This document shows positions 25,313-39,615 of a stretch of DNA of 64,000 nucleotides, piece after piece. This DNA comes from Protonemura montana (taxonomy: Eukaryota > Arthropoda > Insecta > Plecoptera > Nemouridae). The position numbers and the translations under genes were made by a program. Below the pieces are notes generated by a model, which did no database searches, was not told the DNA's origin, and saw nothing but the letters and a program-made list of their open reading frames with translations. Positions within the stretch are counted from its first letter, which is position 1. The number at the start of each line of letters is the position of its first letter. Location of the stretch: positions 13,607,076-13,671,075 of the forward strand of contig OX387604.1 in the NCBI GenBank assembly GCA_947568835.1. Reading direction: 5' to 3'.

Positions 25313-25358
25313 CTTTGTAGTAAACTTCCCTGTACATACTGGCGCAGTACTTGCCACC
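25313..25358 (-). CDS. CARPB: CARPB exon g (penultimate or last)
   Basis: After ccttacag; encodes GGKYCASMYREVYYK, matching the CPTMYRDVYYK block near the fly C-terminus. It can end at the donor AAAG|GTAATA (25313), expecting one more short exon. Without splicing, the frame would add 12 codons and stop at 25275. Confidence 0.88.
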
Positions 25359-27850
25359 CTGTAAGGAAAATAAAGTCACATTTCACTTAAAGAATTTACA
25401 CAAAGACGATATTTGCATGCAATCCGAAAGTGGAAACTTCGTGTAATTGCTATCAGTTTCCTCAAGAGCCGAGAAATGACGTATTTAAAACATACTTGAA
25501 ACCTCGGAAGAACACATTTTTGTGGTAGGATGTAATTTCATTTAAAAAGAACATCTAACAGAAATTCATACTTAAAAATCCTTTCTGGAAATTTTATTTG
25601 ATTCCAAGCAAGTTTCATTTCAGGAGAATTACTATGACAGAAATGATAACAGTAAAAAAATTACATAATATAAACGGTTTTTAATGGCATTTAAACCTCT
25701 TCAGACATAGAATGTAATTTTTGAATAGAACTCCGTGCAATGTTGAGACAGTCTCATGCTGGGGATAAGGGGATAGGGAGATGATAATCACAACGTGTTC
25801 GGAAAGCAGGGGTGGCTGGGGGTGGGAGAGTAGGGTGGGGGTAGAGGTGGAGGTGGAGGTGGAGGTGCCAGAGGACGTCCACGAGTCGCTGGATTTTGGG
25901 ATCTGGTTACCCGCCATTATCCTCTCCTCTGCACTTTGGGCCAATTGATAAAGCCTAAAGGCTGTCAGGATTTTAACCTAGGGTTTAATTAAATCGATGT
26001 TTTAGTATTTATTGACATGCAAAACTCTTCGCAATGAATCAATCATGGTCGAATTGAAAGAGATTATCTTTATAGATTGTCGTGTCACTCCTCAAATAAT
26101 ATTCTGGTTGGACAGAGTCCCTACTCTATTTTAAATACTAAAACGATACTTCGTTTTCAGGGTTATAGCTACCTATAGGTAAAAATATTTATTACCGAAA
26201 AATATGTTCCCCATTCCCCATTTCTAAAAAAAAAAAATTAACAATTTACCACCCAACTTATCCATCAAATAAAAATGTTCAAATACATTTTTTTAACATT
26301 ATATTTTTCCGCCCGGTGAAATTACTGCATGGCCGACACACTCTGACCGTTAGCAAAACACCTTTGGCTTAATTTTTCAGAAATCAACGAGCCGAAACTT
26401 GGCGCTTTTTACCTGCACGTGTGGTATATATCCAAGCCAGTAACAAAGCAACACTGCCAGAGGTGTGATTTCCGATTCAATTCTGGTTTTCTTTGCAACG
26501 GGTCACTATATAGCGTTGTGTAATTGTGAAAGTAAATACAAACATAGATGACATACGTCCAGATTTTATTACCGAAGAGTAATTTACTGCTTGCAATAAC
26601 TTTATACACCAACCCCTGTGATTCCTTTGCAGCGCAAGAAACCGAGATTAAGCCTATTTGAGTTGTGGCTACTAACTTTCGTTTCATAAAAAGTGTCACC
26701 TTTTAGCTAGGCGGCTATAAAAAAAGCTAACCAACTTGTCTGCGCCCGGGAGAAGAAAGATACTTTACGGCTACTTACTATTTATTATTGTCGCTTTACA
26801 GCAAACACTAAAGACGGCTGCTTGGCGTTACATTCTCTCGCATATAATCGAACTTCGGCCTGATGATGAACTAAGGGCCGCTTCGCGTGTATATGCAGTT
26901 TGTACTCAGCTCAATACTTATCGCAGGGGGAAAAAACTCGTAGAAAATTACAATTCTGTTGATTTTATTATCTTAGGCCGAATTTTTTTAGTCATAACCG
27001 CACTAGCTGAATTAAAATTGTGATTAAACGCTCAACATTCTTAAAGTAAAATTTTAAAGATGAACGCTTTAATTACGTACACATACCAATTATTTCCCAA
27101 CCACTTAACAATCGGACTTGTCATGTGGACATTTGAAGTAAATTAAAATGCGTTTAAATGTGTTAAGTAGACGCGAATGTTTGCACTGTGCATGCTATGC
27201 CTAACGCCCCCTTAATAGGTACACAGAAGTGATGTCACAGGAAATGTATTCCTGTAGGGAAGTCGGGACAGTGGAGAGGAGATGGGCGAGGTAGAGACAG
27301 GAGCTAGGTTAACGGAAGGATAGCGTACAGCATTTAGCCTCACAATATAGCCGCTAAAATACGGTACAATGCACCAAGTCAAAATGTGTCGCTAGTGATA
27401 CGATTGTAAATGGAATTGATAGAAATAATATCAACAAGCTCAAAAATATCCTGCCATTTTTTTAAATCTTTTTGAAACATCTGTTTTTAAGTGTATTTAA
27501 AAAACATGTCAACCGGCTTTAAAAGTGTGATCAATGGTATAAAAAGTTAGTTTGTTAACTAGCAAGATAACGGTGTAAGTTACCATTATTTTCAATGGTT
27601 TACAACTTTTCAACGCCTTTGAAAATGGATTTAGAAAAAAAATTGAAGACTAACCTGAAAATGTTTTTATTGATGAAATGCTACTATAATATTAAATAAT
27701 TTTTAAGGACTGTGTAACAACAGTTAATGTTCTTTTCAGTTACCTCCTCACTTTTGGTTTATATTTTCATTTTATATTTTATAGTAATTTATAATTCTCA
27801 TATTGCCTGTCTGTACATAATTTTTTATGATCAATCATGGACAATAAACA

Positions 27851-27924
<74 letters not shown>

Positions 27925-30900
27925 GAGAACTAAACTCAACTTGTATGTTTTATCTGGCTATTTCGAATCACAATTATTTTATAACTGTAGAATTGCCACT
28001 ACGAGTCAAGTAGTTATGAAACTTATTAACAAACAGCAAATTTGTTACTAAGCCTTGCATACGCAGTTGCAGAATACTCTTGACCACAGACCCTCCTGAG
28101 AGAAAATGCGCCTGATGGTATTATTAAAGCAATTAGAATAAAATCAGTACTAGTGTGCCAAGAGTGAGAGGTAAGTCTGTCGCTTACCTGCTTTGTGTTG
28201 AAATCGATGTTGGTTCTGACTGGTCGATGATGCAATGGCTGAGGAGGTCGGTAGTTGTTACCCAGAGGTGCCTTAGGGTGTTTTCCATCTCCTTGCATCA
28301 ATCGTCGAAGCGCATGCAGCTAGAAACAACAGAAAGCAATTTTCAAGCTAATTTGATTGACCTGTTTAGTATTCATTTTCTATTATGAGATCTACTAGAA
28401 GTTTAATAAGTCACAGTTTATTTCAGGTTAAATATATCGTGCGTGACACATTTAATACATATAACAGAACTATTGTTCACACGCTGCAAAGTTTACCGAA
28501 AACACAAACCAGCTGTTTGCACATTTTCAAATTCGATATTACAATCAAATCACATCAATTCAAATCAGCTCAATGTGCACAATTGCTTGTCCAATTATCT
28601 CTCTATTGTTGTACTTTGAATGCGACGTGTGGAAAATCCTATGCACATACCATTTATCTCGAGGAACAATTGAAAAAAGTAGAGATTTTCACGGAAAATT
28701 AGTGTACTGCGTACTGAGAGTATGTATTGAGAATAATCCTCCGGGAACTATCAGACTTTATGCATTTTAAAAACATTTGCGTGGTGGTGCCAGGTTTAAT
28801 TGCTCTGCGGGTTGTGTTGAGGGGAAAAGCTAATTTCGTTCACTTGATGGGTTCGTTTACAAGACCAAACGTTTATAATGCACTGTTAACAGAAATTTTA
28901 ATGCCGTTTTACATTTGCTGTCGGGCACAAAAAAAAACCACAGGTTGTGTGGAGGTGCCGAAATTGCTCTGCGGGCTGCGTTTAGGAAAAAAATATACTT
29001 TGGTTCGTTTAAGTAAATATTTTTTAATTTGTTTGCTTATATCGTAGTTAATATCAATAAAGGTGTTGTTTCATGTGAAAATGTTATTAAATACCGCAAA
29101 ATGCACAGCAAAGTCTCGCTTTGTGGGAGATACGAGTTTGCCTTGTCTAGGGTGTTTTTTACTGCCGTATCGTTTGTTAATACCGTATCGTTTGTTAATA
29201 CCGTATCGTTTGTTAATACCGTATCGCTTGTTAATACCATATCGTTTGTTAATACCGTATCGTTGGTTAATACCGTATCACTTGTGTTCTGTTACAAACT
29301 AAACTGAGAGACTTTACCGGAAAATCTAATACTAGATCTTGAAATGATGTAAATGCCGAGTATCATTTGTTAATACCGTATCCTTTTTTAATACCGTACC
29401 GTTTTTTAAAACTGTATCATTTTTTAGTACCGTATCGTCCGTCTATCTTTATGGAAAATTTTGCTAGCACCGTATCGCTGGTTTGCTGTTTCGCAAATAT
29501 ACCGGCAAATCTAAAACTAGGTACCGGTATTTCGGAGGTGCCGAGTTTGCTCTGCGGGCTGCGTTCAGAAGCAAGAGTCGTACCTTCGGGCAAAATGCCT
29601 CTTTTGGGGATAAAAAAGCAAAAATAAACCAAGATATAAGCAGCTAGATTTCTATAATATTGAAGCGCTAAGTTTGCTCGAAGATCTCCGTTCAGGGGTG
29701 AGGAAAATAGTGTTTCTTTTAAAAGCATGCCATCTGCTTATATTTTTATAAGAAACGCCTTGAAAAAGAGTGTTACAAGCATACAATTCTGGGGCTTTTT
29801 GTTTCACTCGAGTCACATTTTATTTTTGTCACGCACAAATAAATGGCAATTAGTCATGATAGAATGATGGTAAAGAGGGGCGGTGAGGAGGGGGGGGGGG
29901 GGGGAGCTGGACTTTACCAATCAATGGAACCTAACGAAAAGAACTCTCGTCATCTGTCTATATGATATTAGGAGATCGTTGGCAGTTACAGTTTCAGATT
30001 CCGTAGTTTCCAACACAAACAAAAGTTTTTTCCCTCCGCGTTCTCAAACGACGAAATGAAACTTAAATGAAATGGATGTTCATGCAAATATTAACATATT
30101 CCACCCCTTAAATGTAAATACCACTTGTAAACCTATTTTGTATCCTGAGCTACTTTTTATGTTTGACTTGATGAAATAAGATGATATTTAAAATAAATAG
30201 CTATTAAAATTATTTTTCTTGCTATTTGTAAAATGGGATAGTATACCTGCTATAATATGCGTGCCTTGGCCCTTTATAATTTGATATAGATAACCCTTCG
30301 TATACACTTATTTATGGGTTCTCCACTTGAATCTTGTACTATATAGGGTAGGTGGGTTTTGCTGGGTTGTAGACTTGCTGATAATTAACATGTAACTTCC
30401 CCTGCCGCCTCGAAGGGCCTGCGATATAGCCAGCCTGGCAGGAGGTTATCTTTATCTAGGTGATGAAGTAATAACATGCTGCCTTAGCTGTACAAATGAA
30501 TGATGACAAAGTGATGAACCCAAAAGAGAACATAGGGCTAGCTTGGAGTTGGAACGTCTAGGAAAATAGTCCCGAGTCACGGAAAGAAAATCTATTATAG
30601 TCCATTGTGAAAATGTGAACTTTATTGGATTAAAATTTTCGAGCGTAATTTTCATGTGGTCCTCATAATATTTTTGTATGGGACTTGTTTGCACAAAAAT
30701 TATATTTTCAATGGAATTCTTTTAATGCGTATTACAAGGTTTAAAAATTGAGAAGGCTTTACAGCAACACTTTGGCATAGTGGTCGAACAATAAATCAAA
30801 AAATAACAATGAAACAAAAAATGAAAGATGAAATGACACTTTTTTTGTTTAAGCTAAGGGTAATACACTTGTAATTTTAAACATTTATTACGATTCTCAG

Positions 30901-33900
30901 AGACAAGATCCGGAACCGTGAGCATAAATCTAGAGAAAATACTTCTTTGCTGGCGGCTTTAGGCAGGAAACGCAGAATAGAGCTGATGATAAAGACTAAG
31001 GGGCATAGAGGAAGGGGACTCTAACGCGTAGGGGGGCGAAGGGAAACGTAAATGTGAAATATCTTTTCCTTGACTTTGTTATCTGATAGAGCCTTAGAAA
31101 AACTCAGTCTAAATATGCATAGTGAAAATCTTACACTTGTGGCAAATGTACAGTGCCCCACAAGGTAATGCGTATCAACCAGAGCCACCGGCGTATTTTG
31201 TCGATACTAGAATGAGAAATAGCAATTTTATAAACACTGGACAGAAGTTACTTACTAATCTTCAAGGTATTTAATACGTTACTCACAATCTTCTTAAATA
31301 ATTTCCCTTTTCAAGTTCATTTCATTTCTATGCTTAGCTCAGTTATTTTCAATCTGTTAGCAGTTGATCTTCGTTCTAAATTTTGTAATTTTAGACGGGC
31401 AACAAAGTGGTTTCTCTTTCTTTATTTATCGGCGGTAATTAGAATGAAAAGCAGCTAGAGCAATTGCACGAGACTTGAAATTAGCTAGATTTGCCACAAA
31501 AAACCTTTTTAGTCTGGTTTTCTGCCATTGCTCATCCCCAGTTACAGAAATGAGCAAGTGTAAGAATGGTCTTTTATTTAGATTTATAATAATTATATTA
31601 CTTTTTAAAACAGTTATCTACACATTCTCATTTTTTCCCGATAACATTTCGAGTGCTAAGTTAAAAAAAAAATCCAATCACACAATTGCTTTTCCCCAAA
31701 TGGCCTGATTTTGATAAATACTAATTCGACAAGTTTTATCTCTGCCCCTACCACCCACCCCCCTCCTTCTTGCAATGCTAAGCCTGTTGTTTCTCCTTGT
31801 TCACCTAGGCAAAGACTTTCAAATGTCTGTTTTAAATTTAACTGATCTTTAAATTAATCTCAGAATATTTGAATGGATCACTCTCTCGTGAGGCTGCAAA
31901 AATTAACTTTTAAATTACCCACGCTCGTTCATTTAGTTTTTTCTTCTTCTTTCAGCAGTCAAGAAGGTTGAAAGTCTTTCACAGGAGTGGCAGAAAACAT
32001 CGGGGAAAATATAAGAAAATATGAAACCCTTGTACTAACTTCGCCAGTTAGCCGGTTATTTTATATTCCCCAAGCCATTCTAAATCGAGCCAGCACCAGC
32101 CTGCCAGCCTACACGCATGGGTTACAACTTTACTAAAAATACAGTTCAATACTTCACTATCTACCAAACTCGTGAAAATATTGCGATATAAAATCAATTA
32201 ATCGAAAAATCTTGTTAAAATATGTATTAAAGTTCTAATTGAAAATAAGCGTTGGGGGACTGGGTACGTTGTTTTGTTGGATCGCGTTGGCTGCGGCGTT
32301 GGCTGCGGCGTTGGCTGCGGCGTTGACCCTGACGGTTGCTCGAGCTGAAAGGGTCCTGCTCGTAGGTGGCGTGCTTAAAATACCTTGAAGGGCTGTTTTA
32401 TTCCTACAACAGACGTGATTTACTGATCCTTCCCCATTGAATTGATTGCCGTGCATTTTACTTATGATGTGCCTACTAGACATGTCAATAAAAGTCGCCC
32501 TGTCTAGCATATCGAGTTCGATCAAAAACACTTCTTGCACAATTATCTGGATCCACCTAACAGAGATACCTCAACAGAGATACACCAACAGAGATACCTC
32601 AACAGAGATACCTCAACAGAGATACACCAACAGAGATACACCAACAGAGATACCTCAACAGAGATACACCAACAGAGATACACCAACAGAGATACCTCAA
32701 CAGAGATACACCAACAGAGATACACCAACAGAGATACACCAACAGAGATACACCAACAGAGATACCTCAACAGAGATACACCAACAGAGATACACCAACA
32801 GAGATACCTCAACAGAGATACACCAACAGAGATACACCAACAGAGATACACCAACAGAGATACACCAACAGAGATACACCAACAGAGATACACCAACAGA
32901 GATACCTCAACAGAGATACCTCAACCTCTCATTGAAAAATTTTTGATCGATTTTATAAGTGAGTGGTACAGTATAAGGTATATTAAAAAGAAATGCCTTG
33001 GCTTGGATTGAATTAATTTGATTTATGTAAATCAAGAGTGTGCGCCATATGCTGAGACGACAAGATACCTTCAATTCAGAAACACTTTATTCTTAATTTA
33101 AAATTTTATTATGGGAAAAAAAAATGATTTCGATATTTTTCCTTGAGAAGAATAATGCGGAAAATGCTTCGAAAAGTTTGGAAAACGCTGTGGGAAATGC
33201 TGCTGGTCCGAACTAAGATTCACGCACACCAGGTGTTCGAAAACAAAATGAAAATGGACGGATCGACTAGGTTAGTGGTGTAGATTTCCAACGTCGACGA
33301 CGACGCCGATGCCGACGGCGACGCGGCACGGCGTCGCGAAGGCGGTCTAGCGAACGTGTTTTAACCGTGTAGTAGCTTGAGTGGAAGTGTAGTACAGGCT
33401 AATTACAAGACAAGATCGGCAATCAACTAGAACACGCTATTTACATTAAACAGTTAGCATTCTCTTTCGCCCTTGGTCTCATAAAACATTCCTATTTTTC
33501 GTCTCTCGTCCTCTCATTTGCTCTGGCTTCCTTCTACCCGCCACCGAGGTCTGCATTTAGTCCAGTAGTACTTATACACATCTAACCTCTCAACATTTTT
33601 AGATTTAATCAATTTTTATCATTTTCAAATTAATATTCAGTATATAGATGATACATGTAAGGCACATTTTGCGCGAACAACGTTTTCATCTGTGTTTTTT
33701 TTTTTTTATTATTTTACCAATAATTTAATCTAAAAATTATGATGTGTGACGTGTTTTGTAAATTTCTTAGATTTATTGTAAATTAATTAAGAATTCAATT
33801 ATTTGGATATAAAACATAAAGATGAAAGATATAAATTTTTGCAGCCGATTGGGCAATAACTGTTCTAAATAATCCAAGCAAAAAAAATCATTATGTATTA

Positions 33901-36900
33901 CTAGGTATTCTAATAAATTAGCAACCAATTATCCATAAACTGTAAAGGACACTAATTAAGGTTCCTGTCATAATTATTCAAAATCTTTCTAACTAGCATC
34001 TGAACAGGTGCTAATTTCCCTCCACATCCATAACTTTCCGTTCAACTCCACCTACACCAATACTCGGTGAAAATTCTCATGGGAACTGATTTTCCTTCGG
34101 TAACTCTTGGCATTACCCTCAAACTTTAAAACTACCGTTGTGTTTGTGTGTGTGTGATTATGTGTAAGTATGCATGTGTGTTGTATGTATGTGTGTGTGT
34201 TGTGTGTGTGTGTGGGTGTCTGCTGTTTTATTTATGAAAATATAATTTCAAGTTTTCGTTACCCATGCCAAACACTTAATTTTCAAATCTGAACTTTTGC
34301 GTAACTTCCCCTCAATTTATTCTCAAAGACAGATTAAAACTTAGTGTTAACTTAATTAAATAAAGTTTGACAAAACTGAAAATTGATTCGTTCTCGCCAT
34401 GTAGCAGGCTCTTGCGACGCAGTAAGTGATAATAATGATTACCCCCATTAGCGTACGGGCCATGATTTCAGAACTAGGACACCAATAAAAGATTAAGATA
34501 ATTATTCAATTGATTATTTGCACATTGCGGCAAGGCTAAGCCAACTAAGCATTTAAGAAAATCGCGACTTTTGGAAGCTGGAGATCGCACACTGGACGCA
34601 GATAGTACTATTCAAGTATTGAACTTCAAGTAGTACACACAACTTTCCGCTCGATATGTTTATGAAAAATTCCAACCAGAAATCCAGATATTCCAAAAAT
34701 CTACGTTTACAAATCCGAGTGAGATTGCGGTAGACAACGTGTCGGTGACAGTGACCAGACCCAAAGGAATCTTGTCTATAGGTTAAAGGTAGCCACATGG
34801 TGATTTTGAGACGAATTTGCCCGAAGCAATTAATTAGATTTCTCCACCATGTTGAGAGGGGTGAGGGAGAAAGAGAAGTGCCATGATCCGGGGGGGCTAG
34901 TGGATGTGGGGGGGGGGGGGGGCAGAGGGTTCAAATCCAGTAATCGGCTTAGCCATGAGCGATCCGACAACCACACTGGCTTACACTACCATCTCGTCTC
35001 GCTTTCCTCATCACGACTGGGAATCTTTCAAGTGTTTAGCACCAACACCTTTTCCTGCTCAAGATTCCCCTGCAAGCACCAATGCCCATCTTCCAGGAAA
35101 ATATTTCGTATTAAGCAAGATTCTGGTAATTTTGACCGGATTTTTCTGCCTGCATTTATTTTACGAATGGAAGATATTGATATAAGAACTATCAAATAAT
35201 TCTGTACACAGTGTTATCGCTCAATAATGCTCAATAATCCCCTGCAAGCACCAATGCCCATCTTCCAGGAAAATATTTCGTATTAAGCAAGATTCTGGTA
35301 ATTTTGACCGGATTTTTCTGCCTGCATTTATTTTACGAATGGAAGATATTGATATAAGAACTATCAAATAATTCTGTACACAGTGTTATCGCTCTTAAAG
35401 GGTTGCTTTTCAACATTCGTTTTAATTGACGAGCTATGCTAGAACGCTAATTTTCTGAGGAAGAAACTGGGGCAATTAAGAAAACGGGCGGAAGAAAATA
35501 TACAGCAATTCATACGAATCGTGCAGGTATGAGCTGTAGTTATTATTTTAGTTAGTACACCTCAGCGATACGCCATCCTATCTCGAGTGGATCAAACCAG
35601 GATCAGGGTATCCCGAATTGCCGTAATAAATATATTGTAGTATTTCGGTATGGTGGTATGATTATTCAGGGCTTTCTGTAGCACATGCAAAGGAAATCCG
35701 GCAAAGCGGCGGGTTATAAATGACAGCCTAGCGGTCTTTCACCTTTAAACACATTGCAAATTACAGCCGAATTGTAGCTTATTATTACTGTATAACCAAA
35801 TCATAATGCAAGGAAGATAGCAAGATATAAGTGTATTCCACACGAGGGGTTATCTTCGTGTCGTCTCCTGATAAATAGTGCCGACGCCGACGCAAATTAG
35901 GAATTGTAAAAATTCCAACAAAGACTTAAACAAGCGAAGATCGAATTCTGCACGCATCGTTGCGAATTCATTGGGTATATCTGATTTACATCGTGGCAAG
36001 AAATTGATGGCCTCAAGACATGATTTTCATTTACATTTTTAGCCATGGAACTACGATGCAAATACATATCTGAAATGGTTTTAGTTTTCGTAACGGTCTT
36101 TTTGAGCTTTCCATAGCTGTTGCACCAAAATTATTTGAGTTGTACACATAATTAATGAAATAGTTTCTGTACCTGTTGTTTTGTGATGTAGATAGGCTTA
36201 TTGAGGATGACCCACGTTACAGTTTCGTGGCAAGCAGGCATGGTGGTTGAGCCGTCGTATGTCATATAATAATCTGTTTCTGGAAGAAGTCCTCGGATTG
36301 ACAATCTCGTAATTTCCACTTCTTGACCTGTAACCAAATTCGGAAAATCTTTACATATCTTTTTCTTGCGTACTTTGTGTATGCTTAGCCCACATTCGTT
36401 CAATTTTTCATTATAGTCTTAATTAGCATTGACATGTTAAATTCATATTTTAAATTTTTTGGACAAAAGAGACTCTTTCAGAAAGAGAGCTCTCATAGTG
36501 AAAGAAATTAAAAGTGGTTTTGGAGGTAGGATTATTTTATAGGTTGCGTTAATCACAGTTTAAAATATCACAATTACTTTTGTTGTAAGCATTTGGATTT
36601 TTGTCTAATTTTTTACATTACTCGAATTCCACGGCAAAAGAAGTAAATTTGACTATCTTAACTTATTTATAAAAAAAAAAACAGAGGAACACTTTGTTTG
36701 CACTTCTTGTGATTAATGATATCTGTTATTTTTGTCAAGTAATCTTTAAGATATTGAAGTAGTAGTCACTTTTCCTTTCATAGAAAATTCATCGGATTCA
36801 TATGCAACTAGTCGATCATGGGTAAAATGGTGATAATGGGAAACTGAAATGTCTAAAAAGGAATTCCACATGCCATTTGCTTTTGTTTGTGCCACGATAC

Positions 36901-39582
36901 GGATTAATACGGATTATAGAGCGATCAGTAAGCAAACAAGAGCACGTGCCCATGGGTGGTTTTGGGGTTTCAAAGTGGATGTGATAATCCATGGATGTAT
37001 CGGCCGCATCTACAGAATAACCTACTTCTTGTAACAAATTAGATGTAATTATCTATTCAATTAATTACGCGTGCCATCTATAGTCGTTTATTTTCCATGT
37101 GATGACGTAAAATCAATTGGAATCTACATATTGTCAGGCGATGCTTGAAGTTTGTGGGATGTTAACAGCACACATGTTTTATAATATGTGAAATCTTGAA
37201 GCATTTTAAGGGGTTATTTCTAATCTTCTGATATGACTCAAATAAGAATTTTTCCTAATTTGGAAATTATACAGTTCAAAAACATTTTTGTGCAGGTACG
37301 TAAAAGCGTAAATGTATTCAGGTAAGAAAGGAAAATAATGTTTTGTGACTTACCACCATGCCTGATACGTTCTAATTGATCGGTGAGGATTCGCAACTCA
37401 GGATTAGATAAATCACCAAGCTGAAAAAAAAGACATTTATTAAGAAAACTATATTTTCAATATTTTTCGTAGTAAATCAACGTGGTATTTGTGCTTTCCA
37501 GAAAACGAAGCTCAATTTTCCGGACAATAGATCCTTAAAATCCTTAAAATCAAATCGAGACAGTTAAACACTATTTTGCGGAGATGCATTACACAATTAC
37601 AACTCTCTTCAATATCCAGGCCATTACATCTCAGGGGTCTGAGATTTCATTCGACTGTCTCTCTCTTTTTACACTTCAGCACGGGCCATTTGGTGACGCC
37701 ATTAGGCCCATTCCTTCCACCTGTCGCCTCCTATTTACATGATTGCTACTTTCTTTTCACTTATTTTGCGACCCTTGTGCACAGAACTGTAACTTCTGTA
37801 TATCAGATACGAAACCAGAAATGTTAACAAGCTTTTGTAGTTTTTTTCTAGAATATAATCGCGAATGAAGTGCCATATTTATAGTAAAGTAGCTGATATT
37901 TTCATATAATATATTTTTATTTAAATCAAAAGTGGCTTTTTCTTGTCTGTTTAAGATATCAATATAGATTTTTTTCCCTAACAAGTTCGCTTTGTAGCAA
38001 GTTGCAGGGAATTGAATAATTCAAAACGCCTCCTATTTTGATGTTTCGGTAATAAGCTTAAAGGGAATGACCTAACCATCTTAATATCTTATATCTAGAG
38101 ATATTTGAATCTCAATGGATAATGATTCTTGTGACGGATGAGAATCTCTTACAACTTCCTTGCTTTGTTTTGAGCATAAGTTTTGCAACTAACTTCCTTC
38201 ATCCCATACAGTTTAGTATTCACAAGCATTTCTTAGATATAGTTATAACATTTCTTGCAACTATTTAATCAAGTCTGATGTTTACAAATGATCGCTATCA
38301 TTAGTAAATAAATATTTTGATAATCATAATTGAAAACAGAACCACTGTGCCATGATCTATCAAAAGGAAAGCGGTTAGAGTGATTTGCGGCATCGCTTTT
38401 GCAAACTCATTTCATCAGTGGAATCTCTAAACAGGTGCTAAAGCAAGCTTATTATATCTAATTTGTTATTTTCCTCTATGAAATATTTCCTTTGCATCTG
38501 GTATCAAAAACTTATTATATCCTAGAGTGTTGAAGTCAGTTATCAACCTTTCATTATAAGAGTTTTCCAACACATAGTTCTGTCTCAAAAAAGTGCGTCG
38601 TTTAACACCACACCAATGAACCAATTGGCCAAAATGTTCACAAATTGATCAACTCGTTACGATCAATATATTGTTATTACTTATTTTTTGTTAAAAAATA
38701 ATTAATAACTTTAAAGGTTGTCTCAGAAACATCTCAGTTGAGGAAATTTTATGAGTTGTTATGACGTGACATATTGCTACAAGTCGTGACTAGTTTCAAG
38801 GAGTAAAGAAGGACACTCGATATGGCTGTAACACGGTGGTACCTTTCACAAATTTATTAATAAACCAACACTTTGAAAAGTTTGGATAAAGAGAGCCTGG
38901 TGAGTGGTGGCTGGTGACACGCAAGAGTAGTTGATTGATGATGCGAAGGAGAAGATACTTTTGATTTGTAGATTAAAATGTTATAGCTTGGCTTACCTGT
39001 AAAAGAAGTGAAATGGCCACGATCCCTTGGGCTCGATGTAACGCTTCCGTGAAATTGGAATATAATTGCGAATTGAAGCCGAAAATTTGTATCTGAAAGT
39101 GAAAGAGATCATAATTAATATTATTAACCGAATGAAGTGATATTTATACTTATAAAAATTGGTAAAAAGGAGCTTGAGAAATTAATGTATTTTGTTAATG
39201 GCATGAGAAGGATATTACAATTAGCTATACATGCACAAGTCAAAAAGTATGACATAACGAATCCAGGGGAAACCCTATATACACTAAGTCGGAGTCCGAG
39301 TCTTCAGATAAATAATTCTTGGTGAGAATAAAAATTTACTTCTCGCGTGTTCCCGGAAAATGTGACTTCTATTCGATAGAACAAATGGCACGACACATTT
39401 TCCTATTGTTCTTTTCTCTGACTTTTTTTTGAGAACAAATTGTGTTATTTATCAATCAGCTCCGAGATCTAGACACTTCAGAATGCAACCCCTAGACATT
39501 GTATAATATTTTAACAACAATCTCCGCGTTCATATTCTCTAATTCCGAGGTTACATTCTTCGGTGTAATATAAGGGCAGTCA

Positions 39583-39615
<33 letters not shown>

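Larger units (their letters stand above)
25359..28187 (-). other. CARPB intron f-g with simple repeats
   Basis: Contains (GGAGGT)n at 25843-25868 and a long ATT microsatellite at 27851-27924. The frame at 26736-27023 has no recognisable product. Confidence 0.7.
28320..36172 (-). other. CARPB intron e-f, 7.9 kb, rich in tandem repeats
   Basis: Holds the 18-bp composite minisatellite, the 14-bp 26-unit minisatellite, poly-G tracts (29890, 34909), a CpG-rich patch at 33285-33360, a GT repeat and the 156-bp duplication. No gene recognised. Confidence 0.7.

Noticed and set aside
26736-27023. 95-codon open frame in a CARPB intron
   Set aside because: No ATG at its upstream end in good context, no homology, and intron location on the opposite strand.
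27727-27933. Poly-Leu open frame
   Set aside because: Translation of the ATT microsatellite.
29029-29307. Open frames with FVNTVS or LIPYR repeats
   Set aside because: By-product of the 18-bp minisatellite, whose period is a multiple of three.
32559-32922. CRISPR-like regular repeat
   Set aside because: Units are directly adjacent with no unique spacers, in a eukaryotic intron.
32446-33011. Long open frames of 117-166 codons on both strands over the 14-bp array
   Set aside because: They exist only because the repeat unit has no stop in these frames; no signal peptide, splice or homology support.
34925-34945. GGGTTCAAATCCAG, resembling a tRNA B box
   Set aside because: No A box at the right distance and no acceptor stem. 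Similar B-box-like matches at 16240, 19371 and 42050 fail the same test.
35067-35394. Direct repeats considered as LTRs or transposon ends
   Set aside because: Only 16 bases lie between them and there are no terminal motifs; this is a simple tandem duplication.
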